From Isoetes taiwanensis (Eukaryota > Streptophyta > Lycopodiopsida > Isoetales > Isoetaceae), in contig JAJEKV010000100.1 of NCBI GenBank assembly GCA_021234155.1, forward strand, positions 2,086,116-2,150,115: a stretch of DNA of 64,000 nucleotides. The letters run 5' to 3'. A program made the translations under genes and the position numbers. Below are positions 43,586-54,861 of the stretch, in pieces. Positions within the stretch are counted from its first letter, which is position 1. Every line of letters starts with the position of its first letter. A model generated the notes under the pieces. It ran no database searches, was not told the origin of the DNA, and saw nothing but the letters and a program-made list of their open reading frames with translations.

Positions 43586-44170
43586 GAGAGCCTGTTTATT
43601 GCATCAAGAATAGCCATGGCTGCACCTATATTTTTGTATGTTATCATTACTTTTTGATCCATTCATTGTTTTTACATCATTTTTTGTCTTTTAAAATAGA
43701 TTTACATGTATGGTATTATAGCTGGATATTGTCATCTTAGAATGAAGCACTTCCAATTGCAAGGTTGCTTTCGACATTAAAATTTGAATTAATGTTGGAA
43801 CTTTTCATTTTTAGAGATGGATTTACATTTTTTGATGGGTTGATTCTTTGCGGGTTGATTCATCTTTGCTATCTTTGTTCTAAGCATTGAGTTGTAGGTG
43901 ATTCATCTTTGCATTGAATTTTGAATGAAGTAATGTTCAGCCATGGCTTCTAATTTGAATTAGCATATGATAAGAAGCAAGGGTTTTAGCTTATACCTCT
44001 GAGAACCATGTAGGTAAAGCCGGGCCCTTATAGCGAGAATTATCCCCAATGCGAGTGAATACTTACATCCATGTATCTTTGTTTGCTTCATTTTATCTCC
44101 ATGTCCAATTTTATAGATGCTTTATATGAAGTGAAAGTGTTATATGAGTTGCATTTTTCCCTATCCACTA

Positions 44171-44383
44171 TTAGGATCCATTTGACCGTCTTTTTTTTCG
44201 TTTATAGTTCGGGGCTTCATCAAGTGTTGTCTTGAAGCCCATCGCTAAAAGCCCATCCGCCATGGCGTTTCCTATGTATCCATGTATTTCAAAATTATAT
44301 TGCCAAAGTTGTAGTCTATGTGCGGACACCTTTAGGCTATGGCATTTAGTAGGAAATACTTGAAGAAATCGAGCAATGCCCAT
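44171..44383 (-). pseudogene. RNase H-like fragment in the Helitron
   Basis: The minus strand reads FPTKCHSLKVSAHRLQLWQY, then GYIGNAMADGLLAMGF. The end resembles the RNase H-like (RVT_3) signature (xREGNxxADxLAxxG) of plant LINE-derived proteins. Only the C-terminal strand-helix part is present. Confidence 0.45.
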
Positions 44384-44810
44384 GCTTTCTTAGGAATTAG
44401 AATGAGATGCCTCCATAGATTCAAAGCCTACCTCTGCATACAGTAAGAAATCAGCATGTTCTGGGGCCATTATTTACGCCTTCATGTAAATCAAAAAGCG
44501 ATGGCAAGCGTTACAAGAGAACAAACATGTATGCATGAATAGCAAGGATGTAATTCTCCATTGCTTTTTGAACACCAACCTGACCTTTATGAGACTCTTG
44601 ACCATCTATCTATTGCCCACAAGAAGCATGTACTTTCTAGGTTTTCTAGAAAGATTGGTGGTACTTCTATAGTGCTTGGTCATGGGAACAATAAGTTGCA
44701 TGTTATGCTTGTAAATCAAAAAAGCGGTAGTGATTAGTGACCTTTATTGAGCGCTCTCTCATGCTGATTGGTAACCAGAAAGAGTGCCAGAAACATTTCC
44801 AAGACGGGAA

Positions 44811-46740
44811 TATATGCTATATTGCCCTTTTCTTAAAAGTTTCCCACAACATGGCATTGCAGATGGAGACATACAAGATCAAATAGAAGAATGGCTGGCG
44901 AGAAAATATCCAAAGGAAAGAGTAAGGATACGAAGTACGACCCGAGAAAGCGAGGCTTAGCGAGCTGAACATCGGATTAATAATTATTGTCATCAAGCAC
45001 ATCACGTACCTTGGTTGTCCATTCTTCCAAATGAGTACAATTTAGGAAAACAACAAGTGCAATGTTTTCCTTCTTGATTATAAGTACTTTCGATCTTGCC
45101 ATTTATAAATTGCATAAGAAATCATTAAAAGCGGTTCTCAACGATTGTGAAGGAGCAATGAAGCGGCAAGATTCCATGGACCATTGGCATCATTTCCAAG
45201 ACAAAAGCGAAAAGAGATGCACCTAATGTAAAACTATAAAGCCAAATATTTCCACAAGTATGTCCTTTTATCAGCAGAGTGAAGCCCCAATATGATAGCA
45301 CCTTTAGATAAAAACTTGAAGAAATTGAGGAATGTCCATGCTTTATTAGGAGTTAGAATGAGATGCCTTCATAGCTTCTACTTCTGCATATAGATATGTA
45401 TTTACCTTCACACGGGTTGCTATAAGTAGTATTGGACAAAGATGCTTGGTGCATTGAATATGAACAATACGGCTTTGTTTAAATCAACAATATTTGGTCC
45501 TTGGTATTTTGAAATTCGAAATGGAAATTCTTCTAATCTTGAGCAAGAGGTGAGTTGCGTATGACCATTTTGATTCTCATACTCATGCATGGTAATCCTT
45601 CAACATGTAAATTACTGCAAGTTTGTTTACAATAAGGAATGATTGAAAGTGAGCTTTGAAGCGAAAGCAGCTTCAAAACAATCTCTGATTCTTTAAATTT
45701 TTGCCAACGGCTTATGAAAAAGCGGTACAACATCGATTCTTTAAATCTTTGCCAATGGCCTATCAAACTTGGGTTCTAAGTGCACTTCAATAAGGCCCAT
45801 GTTTTCCTATTGTGGCCTAACATTTAGTTCTTATAATCTGAGAGATGAAAGTTAATGGCAATGCAGCAAGGAGTGTTGGCCAAGGGGAGCTTTTATCCAA
45901 GAAAAGCATAGATTGTGCTCTGCCTAAATGGACCTTCTATTGGCTGCTTTAATGGCAATGGCAATGCATCTTATCTGCAATCTTTGCTTTAAAATCCATT
46001 TGATATTGGGACGTGACAAGATGTTAAGATATGCCATTTGAATTAAATTACAACTTATAAGGTGTTTGAGTTTCCATGTTTATAGATCAATGAACCACTT
46101 CCGTAGAGAGCTTCCACGGTGAGCTTTTACGGTTTGTGAAATTTGTTGTGGCCTCATACTATAGGCTAATTGGGAACATAGTTGCATTGATTGAGCTAGC
46201 TACTCAATTTGGCGAGATGTCATTTTAATGTTTAAGGGCAACAACAATGTTGCATTCATTACTATTCCACGGTTATGCGCTCACAAAAGGAACATTTATG
46301 AAGCAGAAAATAGTAAAGGGCAACTAATTGCTACTGGGCTAGGGTGGCTTATTTCGTATGGATGTGCATACTAATTTTGTGCTTAATGTTTGAGACCTCG
46401 GGCATATAAGGTATGTGCTATATTGCCCTTCTCTTATAAAGTTTGCCACAACATGGCTCTACAGATGGAGACATCCAAGATCAATTAGAAGAATGGCTGG
46501 CAGAAAACATCCAAAGGAAAGGATAACGAAGTACCTTCCCAGAAGCGGACTTAACAAACTGAACATCAGTTGAATAATTGTTGTCATCAAGCACTCGCCA
46601 AACGAGTACAATTTAGGAAAACTACAAGCCTAGTGTTTTCCTTGCTGGTTATAAGCACTTGATCTTACCATTTATAAATTGCATAAGAAATCATTAAAGC
46701 CGTTCTCAGCGATTGTGAAGAATACAATGATTGCGAGGGG
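44811..46740. repeat. 330-bp direct repeat within the Helitron
   Basis: About 44,811-45,150 and 46,416-46,740 share TGCTATATTGCCCTT, GAAGAATGGCTGGC, ATCCAAAGGAAAG and CATAAGAAATCATTAAA in order. An open stretch (GDIQDQIEEWLARKYPKE) is present in the first copy. It may be a captured exon group that duplicated. The DNA between (45,150-46,415) shows no gene I can support. Confidence 0.6.
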
Positions 46741-47930
46741 TTTATGGCGTCTATCCTTTCAAAATCCTTGGCTATGGATATTTGCTGCACTATCTTTATA
46801 ATCCTATTGCATTTTTAGCTTTACATGCTTGCTACTTGAACATTTAGATTATGCCTCTTTTGGAAACCTCGGATCCTAAGGTAAATGGATCCTCTTAAGT
46901 CTTTAAATTACATAAAAGAAAAACATATTGTTGCTAGGTTATTAGTTGTCATGGTTTGTTATTGCGTGGAGGAAGCATTTACAACTTGAAAGAAAACCGT
47001 GGTGTTGTCTTGAATCCTCCTAAAAAGCATCCTCCCAACATCATTCAAGTTATTGACAAAACATGGAATACAACAAAATCATAACAACTATTTGGAATGG
47101 ACGTGGAGGAGAAATATGGTCCTTAGAAATTCTGTTTATGAAAACAAGACCAATTGGTGAGCGTCACGGTATTTATGTAAACTATCTCGATAGGCAAGAT
47201 TATTAGAGACTAAAAGATTACTCATATTAGAGGTTACACGACAAGTACTTGAATTTTTGCATTTTCTTAAGAGCTTATTTATGGGAAGGTGTTTGAGGAG
47301 TAAGCATTTGCCGAGAAAGAGTGATGGCATCATTGCCCAAACCATTCTAAAGTGCTCCAAGCAATTGGAGACTTTGCAAAAGATGGATTTCTTTTTTTTT
47401 TTTTTTTTAAGTAAAAGAGGAAACTTTAGTGCAACATGGCATATTGGTCTTTTAGCCAAACATCTCGCCAATGATTTTGTAGTTCGAATTATTAGGAGAA
47501 AGGTTTTCATTTGATTGTTTTATTTCAAAATGTTACATGTTGACGTTTAAGGATAGGATTTGCTAGCAAATGAAAAATATTACCTATTTTAAAAGTTCTA
47601 TTATTCTACCTTATGCTTATATTGTGGTATTGTTATCTATATCCTAAACATTAAAAAGTTTGTGTTGTGCAACTCATATTGACTTCCCACGTCCATGTTT
47701 TTTAAGCTCTCAAGTTCGTTAAACTTAAGCTTTATATGCTAATATATGAGACATCTTTCACAACCATATTATCCAAGACATGTGAACTTTTATTTTCCCA
47801 TTTCGTGCTGGGGTCCATCATTATTTATTAAGATATAATCTATGTTTAATTTAGAATAATTTAAGAACATAATGTTGTCCTCACGTAATCAACTTGAAGC
47901 CACAATTCCAACATTTTCATCTCAACGAAA
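46741..47930. other. Helitron 3' interior, no gene seen
   Basis: AT-rich with a poly-T run at about 47,390-47,408. A minus-strand frame at 47,510-47,136 contains a poly-Lys run made by that tract and looks spurious. Confidence 0.5.
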
Positions 47931-47931
47931 A

Positions 47932-47959
47932 GCCCAGCAACGCTGGGCACTTTTTCTAG
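47932..47959 (+). terminator. Helitron 3' hairpin and CTAG end
   Basis: A 7-bp perfect stem with an AAC loop (47,932-47,948), then ACTTTTT and CTAG. This is the signal that ends rolling-circle transfer in Helitrons; it is a replication terminator, not a transcription terminator. Confidence 0.93.
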
Positions 47960-48237
47960 TTGTACTATATATATGAGTAGAGCTAGCACATGAGTTTTTA
48001 GATGAGTTTTGAGTCTTGTCTCAGTTCAGTTTTCTCTCGATTGCGAGAGCTCATGTATCCTCATTGACATCAAGGAAGCTTATTATTGTGATCTCATTGT
48101 TTTTGTTGTTTTCTCTTCTCTTTTTCTTGTTCTTTCTTGCAAATCCCGCGTGACATAGCTCCCGGATTCTCCTGTTAGATCCATGGGTCCTCACAGAGGG
48201 CTGTCTTGTAGGAGTTCCCGAACCCAGACCCCAAACA
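47960..48237 (+). mobile_element. 5' LTR, part 2 (TATA, R, U5)
   Basis: It starts TTGTAC, then TATATATAT at 47,966, and ends CCCCAAACA. With 39,791-40,093 it makes a 581-bp LTR. Confidence 0.92.
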
Positions 48238-48276
48238 ACATGCGCATTTGCGGGTGCGATCTTTCTTTTCTTTCCA

Positions 48277-50067
48277 TCATATGCGCTTTCGAGGTTTCAC
48301 TCTGAAGAACTTCTACGCCAAGCGGCTCGCTTTGGGCGCCATCAAGCCTTGAGGCTGTTTGGGATATGTATGATTCTGCTTATGACATTGAGGGTGGTCG
48401 TATCCGCTCACGAGCTCAGTCGGCACCTCCTACCCCTCGTGCTCATTCTCGGCCAGGATCTCCCCCTGTGTGTCGTCATTGCTCACAACCGCAATCTCCA
48501 CAACATACCCCTGTTCATTACGCCTCACTATTTCGGACTCGACAACACCTATATCAATATTCCTTCAGCCACACACCTCTTAGTCACAACCTTCTTCACC
48601 TCCTGCTTTGGAATGGGCTACCATCATGTCACCTTTGGCCCTTCCCGTTCATGGCATTCCAACTTCTCCATTCTTCAAGCCACGCTCTTCACATTTTACC
48701 AAACCAGCGATCTCAAGCCTAATGAGGATGGCTCCCAAGGCCCTTCCCACGGATGTTACTTTTTATGGACCACCGGGTTTTTCAGCCCCACCACCTTGCA
48801 TTCAGTCTCAGGCAGTTCCACCTCTCTATGCTTCTGCATATCCTCAACCCAATCCACAAGTCTATGCTCAAGTTTCGCCTTCATCCCCCACTCATAATTT
48901 GAAGCTGACTTATCCCACTTTTGGCAACACTAAAGGCAAACCTCTGGATCAAAGTGCTTCGGCACACATGGAGGAATTTGAAGCTTTGGCCATTCTGAAT
49001 GGTCATGCTCAGCCCCAACTTAAATTTCATATATTTTCGACCACTTTCGGGAGGCCCCTCATCAGTGGTTAATGGCCAACAAAAGTCCTTTGAAAGCGAG
49101 TTGGCAAGAAATGAAAACTGCCTTTCTATCTCATTATGGCACCACGGACGATGATCAGTTACTCCTCAAGCAACTCAATGACCTTCAACAAGAGCCCACG
49201 GAGTCAGCCAGGGATTTTGCGGACCGTCTTCACATTCTCGTCAGTAAACTCCAGGAGTACCCCACGCAAAGCCGGATCCTCGTCACGGTTTTGCGGGGGG
49301 CCTTCCTCACGCCATTCGACTCATGACGAGAATACTGCGTCCCAAATCTGCGGGGCGGGCCATTGAATTGGTCAATCTTTCGGTCAATGTTTCTTCTCGG
49401 GGTGTTGCTCTCCAGGAACTCCCTTTCATGCCCCCCGTCATGGTTCCCCAGAACTCTGTTCAGCCTCAGCAAGCAAATCCACAAAGAGCTCACATCTGGT
49501 GCACTATTTGTAAATATCAAGGTCATTTGGGAAATGAATGCAACTCCTCCAATGGACCTCCTCATTGTAAAAGATGCAATATGTGCAATCACGCCACGGA
49601 AGAATGCACTTTCGTTCTCATCCTACACCTTTTAGCAATAAAATGGTCTTTCAAGTCGGACCACCCCTCAACAACAGCAGTCATATCAGCCTCAGCAATA
49701 TCCAAATCAACAACCGCAGCAGTATCAACAAACACAGCAATCTCAGCAGCCACGGGGACAAGGCAATCGTCCTCCCTTTGATCCTTCAAAGGCTCAATGT
49801 TATCATTGTCATGAATGGGGTCACACCACCATGGCGTGTCCCCAGCTTCCTCAAGTTCAAGTTCAACTACCGGGTTCAAATCAACCGGCTTACGTCAGGC
49901 GACTTATCAACTACGGGTGGCCAGCGGCAAGCGGGGCCCTAGATCTGTTTTCGCGAAAGCCTCCTCGGCAGCCTCAACAACGGCGACCTCGGCAAAGGCT
50001 GCGTCTACTTCAATCCTCACGGATCAACAAGCTCAGGAGGAGATTTATCAGGCTCTCAACCCTCCTG
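48277..50067 (+). pseudogene. Ty3/gypsy gag, plus strand (copy B)
   Basis: Same gag as copy A. The N-terminus is garbled: the region corresponding to the start codon reads ATATGCGC. From 48,366 the Pro/Ser-rich part, capsid-like region (48,890-49,320; HMEEFEALAILNG, WQEMKTAFLSHYG) and first two zinc knuckles (49,323-49,620) are readable. The third knuckle is CYHCHEWGHTTMAC near 49,800. This copy keeps DFADRLHILVSKLQEYPTQS where copy A is scrambled. It is cut after NPPV at about 50,067 by the inverted block. Confidence 0.85.
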
Positions 50068-51750
50068 TCCAGAAAAACCATCCATGAAAAAGTACATCTC
50101 ATGACCAGCAACTTCTTCAAGAACCTGGTCAGTGAAGGGAAGCGGAAAGTGATCACGCTCCGTTGCTTGATTGAGTTTTTACGTAATCCACGCAAGCCGG
50201 ATCTTACCATTGTGTTTGAGAGCAATGGCGATGGGGCTCACCCATTGAATGTTTGACCTCATAAATCGGGCCAGCGACCAAGAGTTTGTCAATTTCAGCC
50301 TTGGCCGGTCCGCGGTAATTTGGGTTGAGCACATCATTTGTCGTTGCTAGATTGGTCTTGCATCAGATTTGGTAGGAATGGCGAGTTCCCCCAATTCTTT
50401 TTTGATACCTCGAAGGTCTTTGTAGCTCCAAGCAAAAATATGTTTGAATTTCTTGAACAGCGTCACAGCGCGTGCTTTATAGATTGGTGGAAGTTTAGCA
50501 GCTAAGCGGACTGGTTGATTGTTTCCAATGTCCACGATTTCCACGTCTGGAGTTTGAATGTGAGGAACAACCTCCGTGTCCTGAACCTGATGAGCAGGAG
50601 GCTGAAGCATGACGGGAGGAGCCGCATTTTGCGTCGTGAAGAAAAGAGGCTGCTGAGCGTCATCAAGTAAGGGTTGCTTCATGACGGCATGAACATCAAC
50701 TGTTTCTGAAGAAGGAATTGGGTCAGAAAAATGATCAAGACGTTGAATGCGATTGCAGGAAGCCAGGTAAAGGTCCAAGAGAGCCGCCACAGCCTGGTCC
50801 TGATCGAGCGTCATGTCACTCCAGGGATCAGATACTCAGGGTAAGATGAGAGAGGGAGACCCGCTGGAGGAGCTTGAACATGATAAATATTTTGTGCTTC
50901 TTCAGAGTCAGTGTCAGAGATGGAAGGTTCAGCATTCTCGACAGAGATCAGTTGGCCAGTTTCCAGATCCATGGTGGCATTGAGATGGCCATCAGTGATA
51001 ACAAGTCGGTCCGTGGCCCAGTAATGAATACTCTTGGCCTGTCGGAGAAAAGGTCGTCAAACCAGCATTTCATAGTCACCAGGATCCTCTCCAGCTTTCC
51101 AAACACCAAATTCCAAAGGGAATTTGAGATCACCAATGCTGATCTGTAGAAGAGGAGTAATGCCTTGAGGTCGCGTGATATGGCCATTTGCCAACTTGAT
51201 GTCATAAGGGGCACGGTATAATTGTTTGATGCCTAATTGCTTCCTGAGTTTATCAGTAATGAGATTGACGGCACTACCACCATCAATTTGAACATGATTG
51301 ATGTGCTGATTGCCCACCGTGGCATGCACCGTGGGTGTTGAAGTTGCAAAGCTCAACCGTGGGGAAGGTAGCCCGATCTTTGAGGCCTGGGACGAGTTTC
51401 AAAATGGTGGCCGGGCTCAAAGGAATCTTGATCTTGGCAAGTTCTTCCCCGAAGTTCAATGGGACATGTGAAAAAAGGGTCCGCGAGGGGTCAATGGATT
51501 GGGGGGGCGTGGTAAAGAAGCGAGACTTCTTTGAGAAGCTCGACCTCAGCGACAATATTTGGATATGGGAGAGGCGTGCTTGGTGGATGATGGCAGATCT
51601 TTGCTGGCTTCTTGAGCGGGTGGTGGCATGAACATTTGCCAAGGTTCGACCTTAGCGGACTGCATGAGTTTGAGAATACTTTGTCTCACTTTAGGCATGA
51701 CATGAGGCATAAGTTTGTCAAGATCGGTCGCGAAGTGAACTTTTGGTCAT
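50068..51750 (-). pseudogene. Ty3 protease and start of RT, inverted
   Basis: Minus strand in order: protease with HVQIDGGSAVNLI near 51,290, where the catalytic Asp is in a DGG context as often seen in plant Ty3 elements; GDLKFPLEFGVWKAGEDPGD near 51,110; linker; KHIFAWSYKDLRGIKKELG near 50,420, the conserved pre-RT block; then the RT N-terminus up to YFFMDGFSG. The RT stops there at the head-to-head junction. The catalytic YxDD, RNase H and integrase are not present anywhere in this family's copies in the window. Confidence 0.82.
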
Positions 51751-53642
51751 CCTCATGAGGGATGGTTTCCACGACAAAGCGGGTTGCGTGTCGTCGCGGA
51801 ATGATAGTCAAAGGCGTGAAGCGGCGTGGCGCGATAGCGAGACCAACCGTTAGTTAGGCTGGACACGGGAGGGTTGAGAGCACGATAAATCTTCTCGAGC
51901 TTGTTGATCGAGGATTGGAAGTAGGCATAACTTCTTTGGTCGGCATTTGTTGAGGCGGTCGAGGAGGCTTTTAAAGGGGGCGAGGGCCCCACTGTTTTGC
52001 CGTTGGCTGAGCAGACGTGTGGTTGATTTGAACCCGGTAGTTGAACTTGAACTTGAGGAAGCTGGGGACCTGCCGTGGTGGTGTGACCCATTCATGACAA
52101 TGATAACATTGAGCCTTTGAAGGATCAAAGGGAGGACGATTGCCTTGTCCCCATTTCTTTGAGATTCTTTGTGTTTGTTGATACCTTTGCGGTTGTTGAT
52201 TTGGATATTCTTTGGGGGCTGATATGGCTTTGTTGTTGAGGGGTGGTGCGGACTTGAAAGACCATTTTATTGCGAAAAAGGTGTAGGATGAGAGCGAAGT
52301 GCATTCTTAGTGGGCGTGATTGCACATATTGCATCTTTTACAATGAGGAGGTCCATTGGAGGAGTTGCATTCATTTGCCGGATGACCTTGATATTTACAA
52401 ATAGTGCACTAGATGTGAGCTCTTTGTGGATTTGCTTCTTGAGGCCGGAACGAGTTACGGGGAACCATGACGGGGGCATGAAAGGGAGTTCACGGAGAGC
52501 AACACCCAGGAAGAAACATTGACCGAAAGTGATTGACCAATTCAATGGCACGCTCCGGAGATTTGGGGCCTTGAAGTATTACATCATGAGTCGAATGGCG
52601 GGAGGAAGGCCCGGCGAAAACCGAGGCGAGGATCGGCTTTGCGTGGGGTACTCACGGAGTTTCGCGGCGAGAATGTGAAGGCGGTCCGCCAAAATCCACA
52701 GGTGACTCGTGGGCTCTTGTTGAAGGTCATTGAGTTGCTTGAGGAATGGCGATCATCGTCCGTGGTGCCATAATGAGATAGAAAGGCGGTTTTCATTCCT
52801 TGCCAACTCTGTTTCCAGTGACTTTTGTTGGCCATTAACCACTGATGAGGGGCGCCTCTGAGCGTGGTCGAAAAGATATGAAATTTAAGGTGGGGCTGAG
52901 CATGACCATTCAGAATGGCCAAAGCTTCAAATTCCTCCATGTGTGCCAAAGCACTTTGATCCAGAGGTTTGCCTTTAGTGTTGCCAAAAGTGGGATAAGT
53001 CAGCTTCAAATTATGAGTGGGGGATGAAGGCGGAACTTGAGCATAGACTTGTGGATTGGGTTGAGGATATGCAGAAGCATAGAGAGGTGGAAGCGCACGA
53101 GGCCGGAGGTGCAAGGTGGTGGGGCTGAAAAACCCGGTGGTCCATAAAAAGTAACATCTGGTGGGGAAGGGCCTTGGGAGCCATCCTCATTAGGCTTGAG
53201 ATCAGTGGTTTGGTAAACAGGAAGAGCGTGCTGAAAGGATGGAGAAGTTGGAATGCCATGAACGTGGGAAGGGCCAAAGGTGACATGATGGTAGCCCATT
53301 CCAGCAGGAGGTGAAGAAGGTTGTGACGGAAGAGGTGTGTGGCCTGAAGGAATATTGATATAGGTGCCTTTGCCGAGTCTGGAAATAGTGAGGCGTGGGC
53401 TGAACAGGGGTATGTTGTGGAGATTGCGGTTGTGAGCAATGACGACACACAGGGGGAGATCCTGGCCGAGAATGAGCACGAGGGATAGGAGGTGCCGACT
53501 GAGCTCGTGAGCGGATACGACCACCCTCAATGTCATAAGCAGAATCATACATATCCCAAACAGCCTCGTGTCGTTGATGGCGCTCCAGGCGAGCCGCCGT
53601 TTGGTAGAGAAGTTCTTCAGGAGTGAAACCTCGAGCAGACAT
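51751..53642 (-). pseudogene. Ty3/gypsy gag, minus strand
   Basis: Starts at 53,642 (MSARGFTPEELLYQTAARLE) and reads toward lower coordinates. Pro/Ser-rich region, then capsid-like region at 53,114-52,584 (NLKLTYPTFGNTKGKPL, HMEEFEALAILNG, GAPHQWLMANKSHWKQSWQG), then knuckle remnants near 52,410-52,270. Several frameshifts. Unlike the two plus-strand copies it continues past NPPV into the protease without a junction, showing the original gag-pol order. Confidence 0.85.
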
Positions 53643-53659
53643 GATGGAAAGAAAAGAAA

Positions 53660-53683
53660 GATCAGACCCGGCAGCGGCGACAG
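53660..53683 (-). promoter_or_regulatory. Ty3 primer-binding site region
   Basis: Directly after the LTR end, the minus strand reads CTGTCGCCGCTGCCGGGTC. It resembles the TGGCGCCGTTGCCGGGG site that pairs with Asp tRNA in many plant Ty3 elements, with a few mismatches. Copy A has CCGCCGCAGCCTGCCGG at the same place, another cluster of differences. Confidence 0.5.
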
Positions 53684-54268
53684 TGTTTGGGGTCCGGGTT
53701 CGAACTCTGCAAAAGACGACCCTCAGTGAGGACCCTTGGATCTACCGGGAGAGGGAGAATCGGGGGGAGCTATGTCCACGGGATTTGCAAGAAAGAACAA
53801 AAAGAGAAGAGAAAACAACAAGAACAATGAGATCACAATAATAAGCTTCCTTGATGTCAATGAGGATACATGAGCTCTTAATCGAGAAAACTGAAGCTGA
53901 GACAAGACTCAAAACTCATCTAAAACTCATGTGCTAGCTCTACTCATATATATAGTACAATGGCCTTTGGCCCAATATAGACACTCGGCCCGATCCGGTG
54001 CCGACTCACGAAAGGAGGCCCCGATTCTGGTGAATCTTTGGCGGTGCCTCTTGAAAGCCTGAAATCACGACGACGCCGGACAAGGCGGTGACGGGCCGTC
54101 ACTTGTGCGGCGCCGCCTCTTGTTGGCCTTGGCGTGGTCTTTTGTCTGCGTTATGCGCTTGGTCTTTGGCAGAGCCTTTGGCGATCGACAGCGCTGGTTG
54201 TGGATCCTTGGCCTTGACTTGGTCGTCGTATGCATGAATAGTCTGTACGGGAGGCCGCGGGACCAACA
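53684..54268 (-). mobile_element. LTR 3 (minus), precedes minus-strand gag
   Basis: A full-length LTR of about 585 bp. Its TG end abuts the CA end of LTR 4, so two LTRs lie back to back. Confidence 0.88.
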
Positions 54269-54269
54269 C

Positions 54270-54849
54270 TTGGGGTGCAGGTTGGGGAACTCTGCAAGAC
54301 AGACCCTGTGAGGACCCTTGGATCTAACAGGAGAATGGGAGCTATGTCGCGGGATTTGCAAGAAAGAACAAGAAAAAAGAAGAGAAAACAACAAGAACAA
54401 TGAGATCACAATAATAAGCTTCCTTGATGTCAATGAGGATACATGAGCTCTGTGTGAGAGAAAACTGAACCGAGACAAGACTCAAAACTCATCTAAAAAC
54501 TCATGTGCTAGCTCTACTCATATATATAGTACAATGGCCTTTGGCCCAATATAGACACTCGACTGATTTCGGTCTGGAGCTCTGAAAGGAGGCCTGATTT
54601 TGAGGAATCTTTGGCGGTGCCTCTTGAAAAGCCACGAAATCACTTGGACGCCGACGCTGGCGGTGACGGGCAAATCCCACTTGTCGAAGCCTTGCTTTTG
54701 TTGACGCCTTGGCGTGGTCTTTGTCTGGCGTGGTCCGCTTGGTCGGCGGCCGAGCCTTTGACGTGACCAGCGCTGGTTGTGGATCCTTGGCCTTGACTTG
54801 GTCCGTCGTATGCATGAATAGTCCTGTACCAGGAGGCACAGGACTAACA
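54270..54849 (-). mobile_element. LTR 4 (minus), follows the 3' internal region
   Basis: About 580 bp. It begins TGTTAGTCCTGTGCC directly after a purine tract. Its end (GCACCCCAAG) lacks two or three terminal bases at the junction with LTR 3. Confidence 0.88.
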
Positions 54850-54861
54850 CTCCCCCCCCAC
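54850..54861 (-). promoter_or_regulatory. polypurine tract
   Basis: TGGGGGGGGAG on the minus strand immediately precedes LTR 4, the expected plus-strand primer site. The equivalent before LTR 5 is GGTGGGGAG at about 57,973-57,981. Confidence 0.8.

Larger units (their letters stand above)
40094..47959 (+). mobile_element. Helitron, non-autonomous, with captured gene fragments
   Basis: The 5' end TCTATATATAGTAATAAAAG and the 3' end CTAG, with hairpin GCCCAGC-AAC-GCTGGGC 7 bases before it, are the hallmarks of Helitrons. It sits between A and T (GGCCA/TTGTAC) without duplication, and copy A has exactly this uninterrupted site at about 12,375-12,381. It is 7,866 bp long. No Rep (HUH) or helicase motifs are visible, so it needs an autonomous partner. 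Inside are pieces of an NPF transporter, a PPR protein, an RNase H-like domain and unidentified exons, typical of Helitron gene capture. Confidence 0.95.
29908..51182 (+). repeat. 13.4-kb segmental duplication, copy B (with 7.9-kb Helitron)
   Basis: The counterpart of copy A. Removing the Helitron at 40,094-47,959 leaves about 13.41 kb against 13.38 kb in copy A. Copy B continues past 51,182 into the remaining Ty3 element, so B looks like the more complete locus and A like the derived, truncated copy; that direction is inference. Confidence 0.92.

Noticed and set aside
47136-47510. 124-codon minus-strand frame in the Helitron
   Set aside because: It contains a poly-Lys run produced by a poly-T tract and has no family resemblance.
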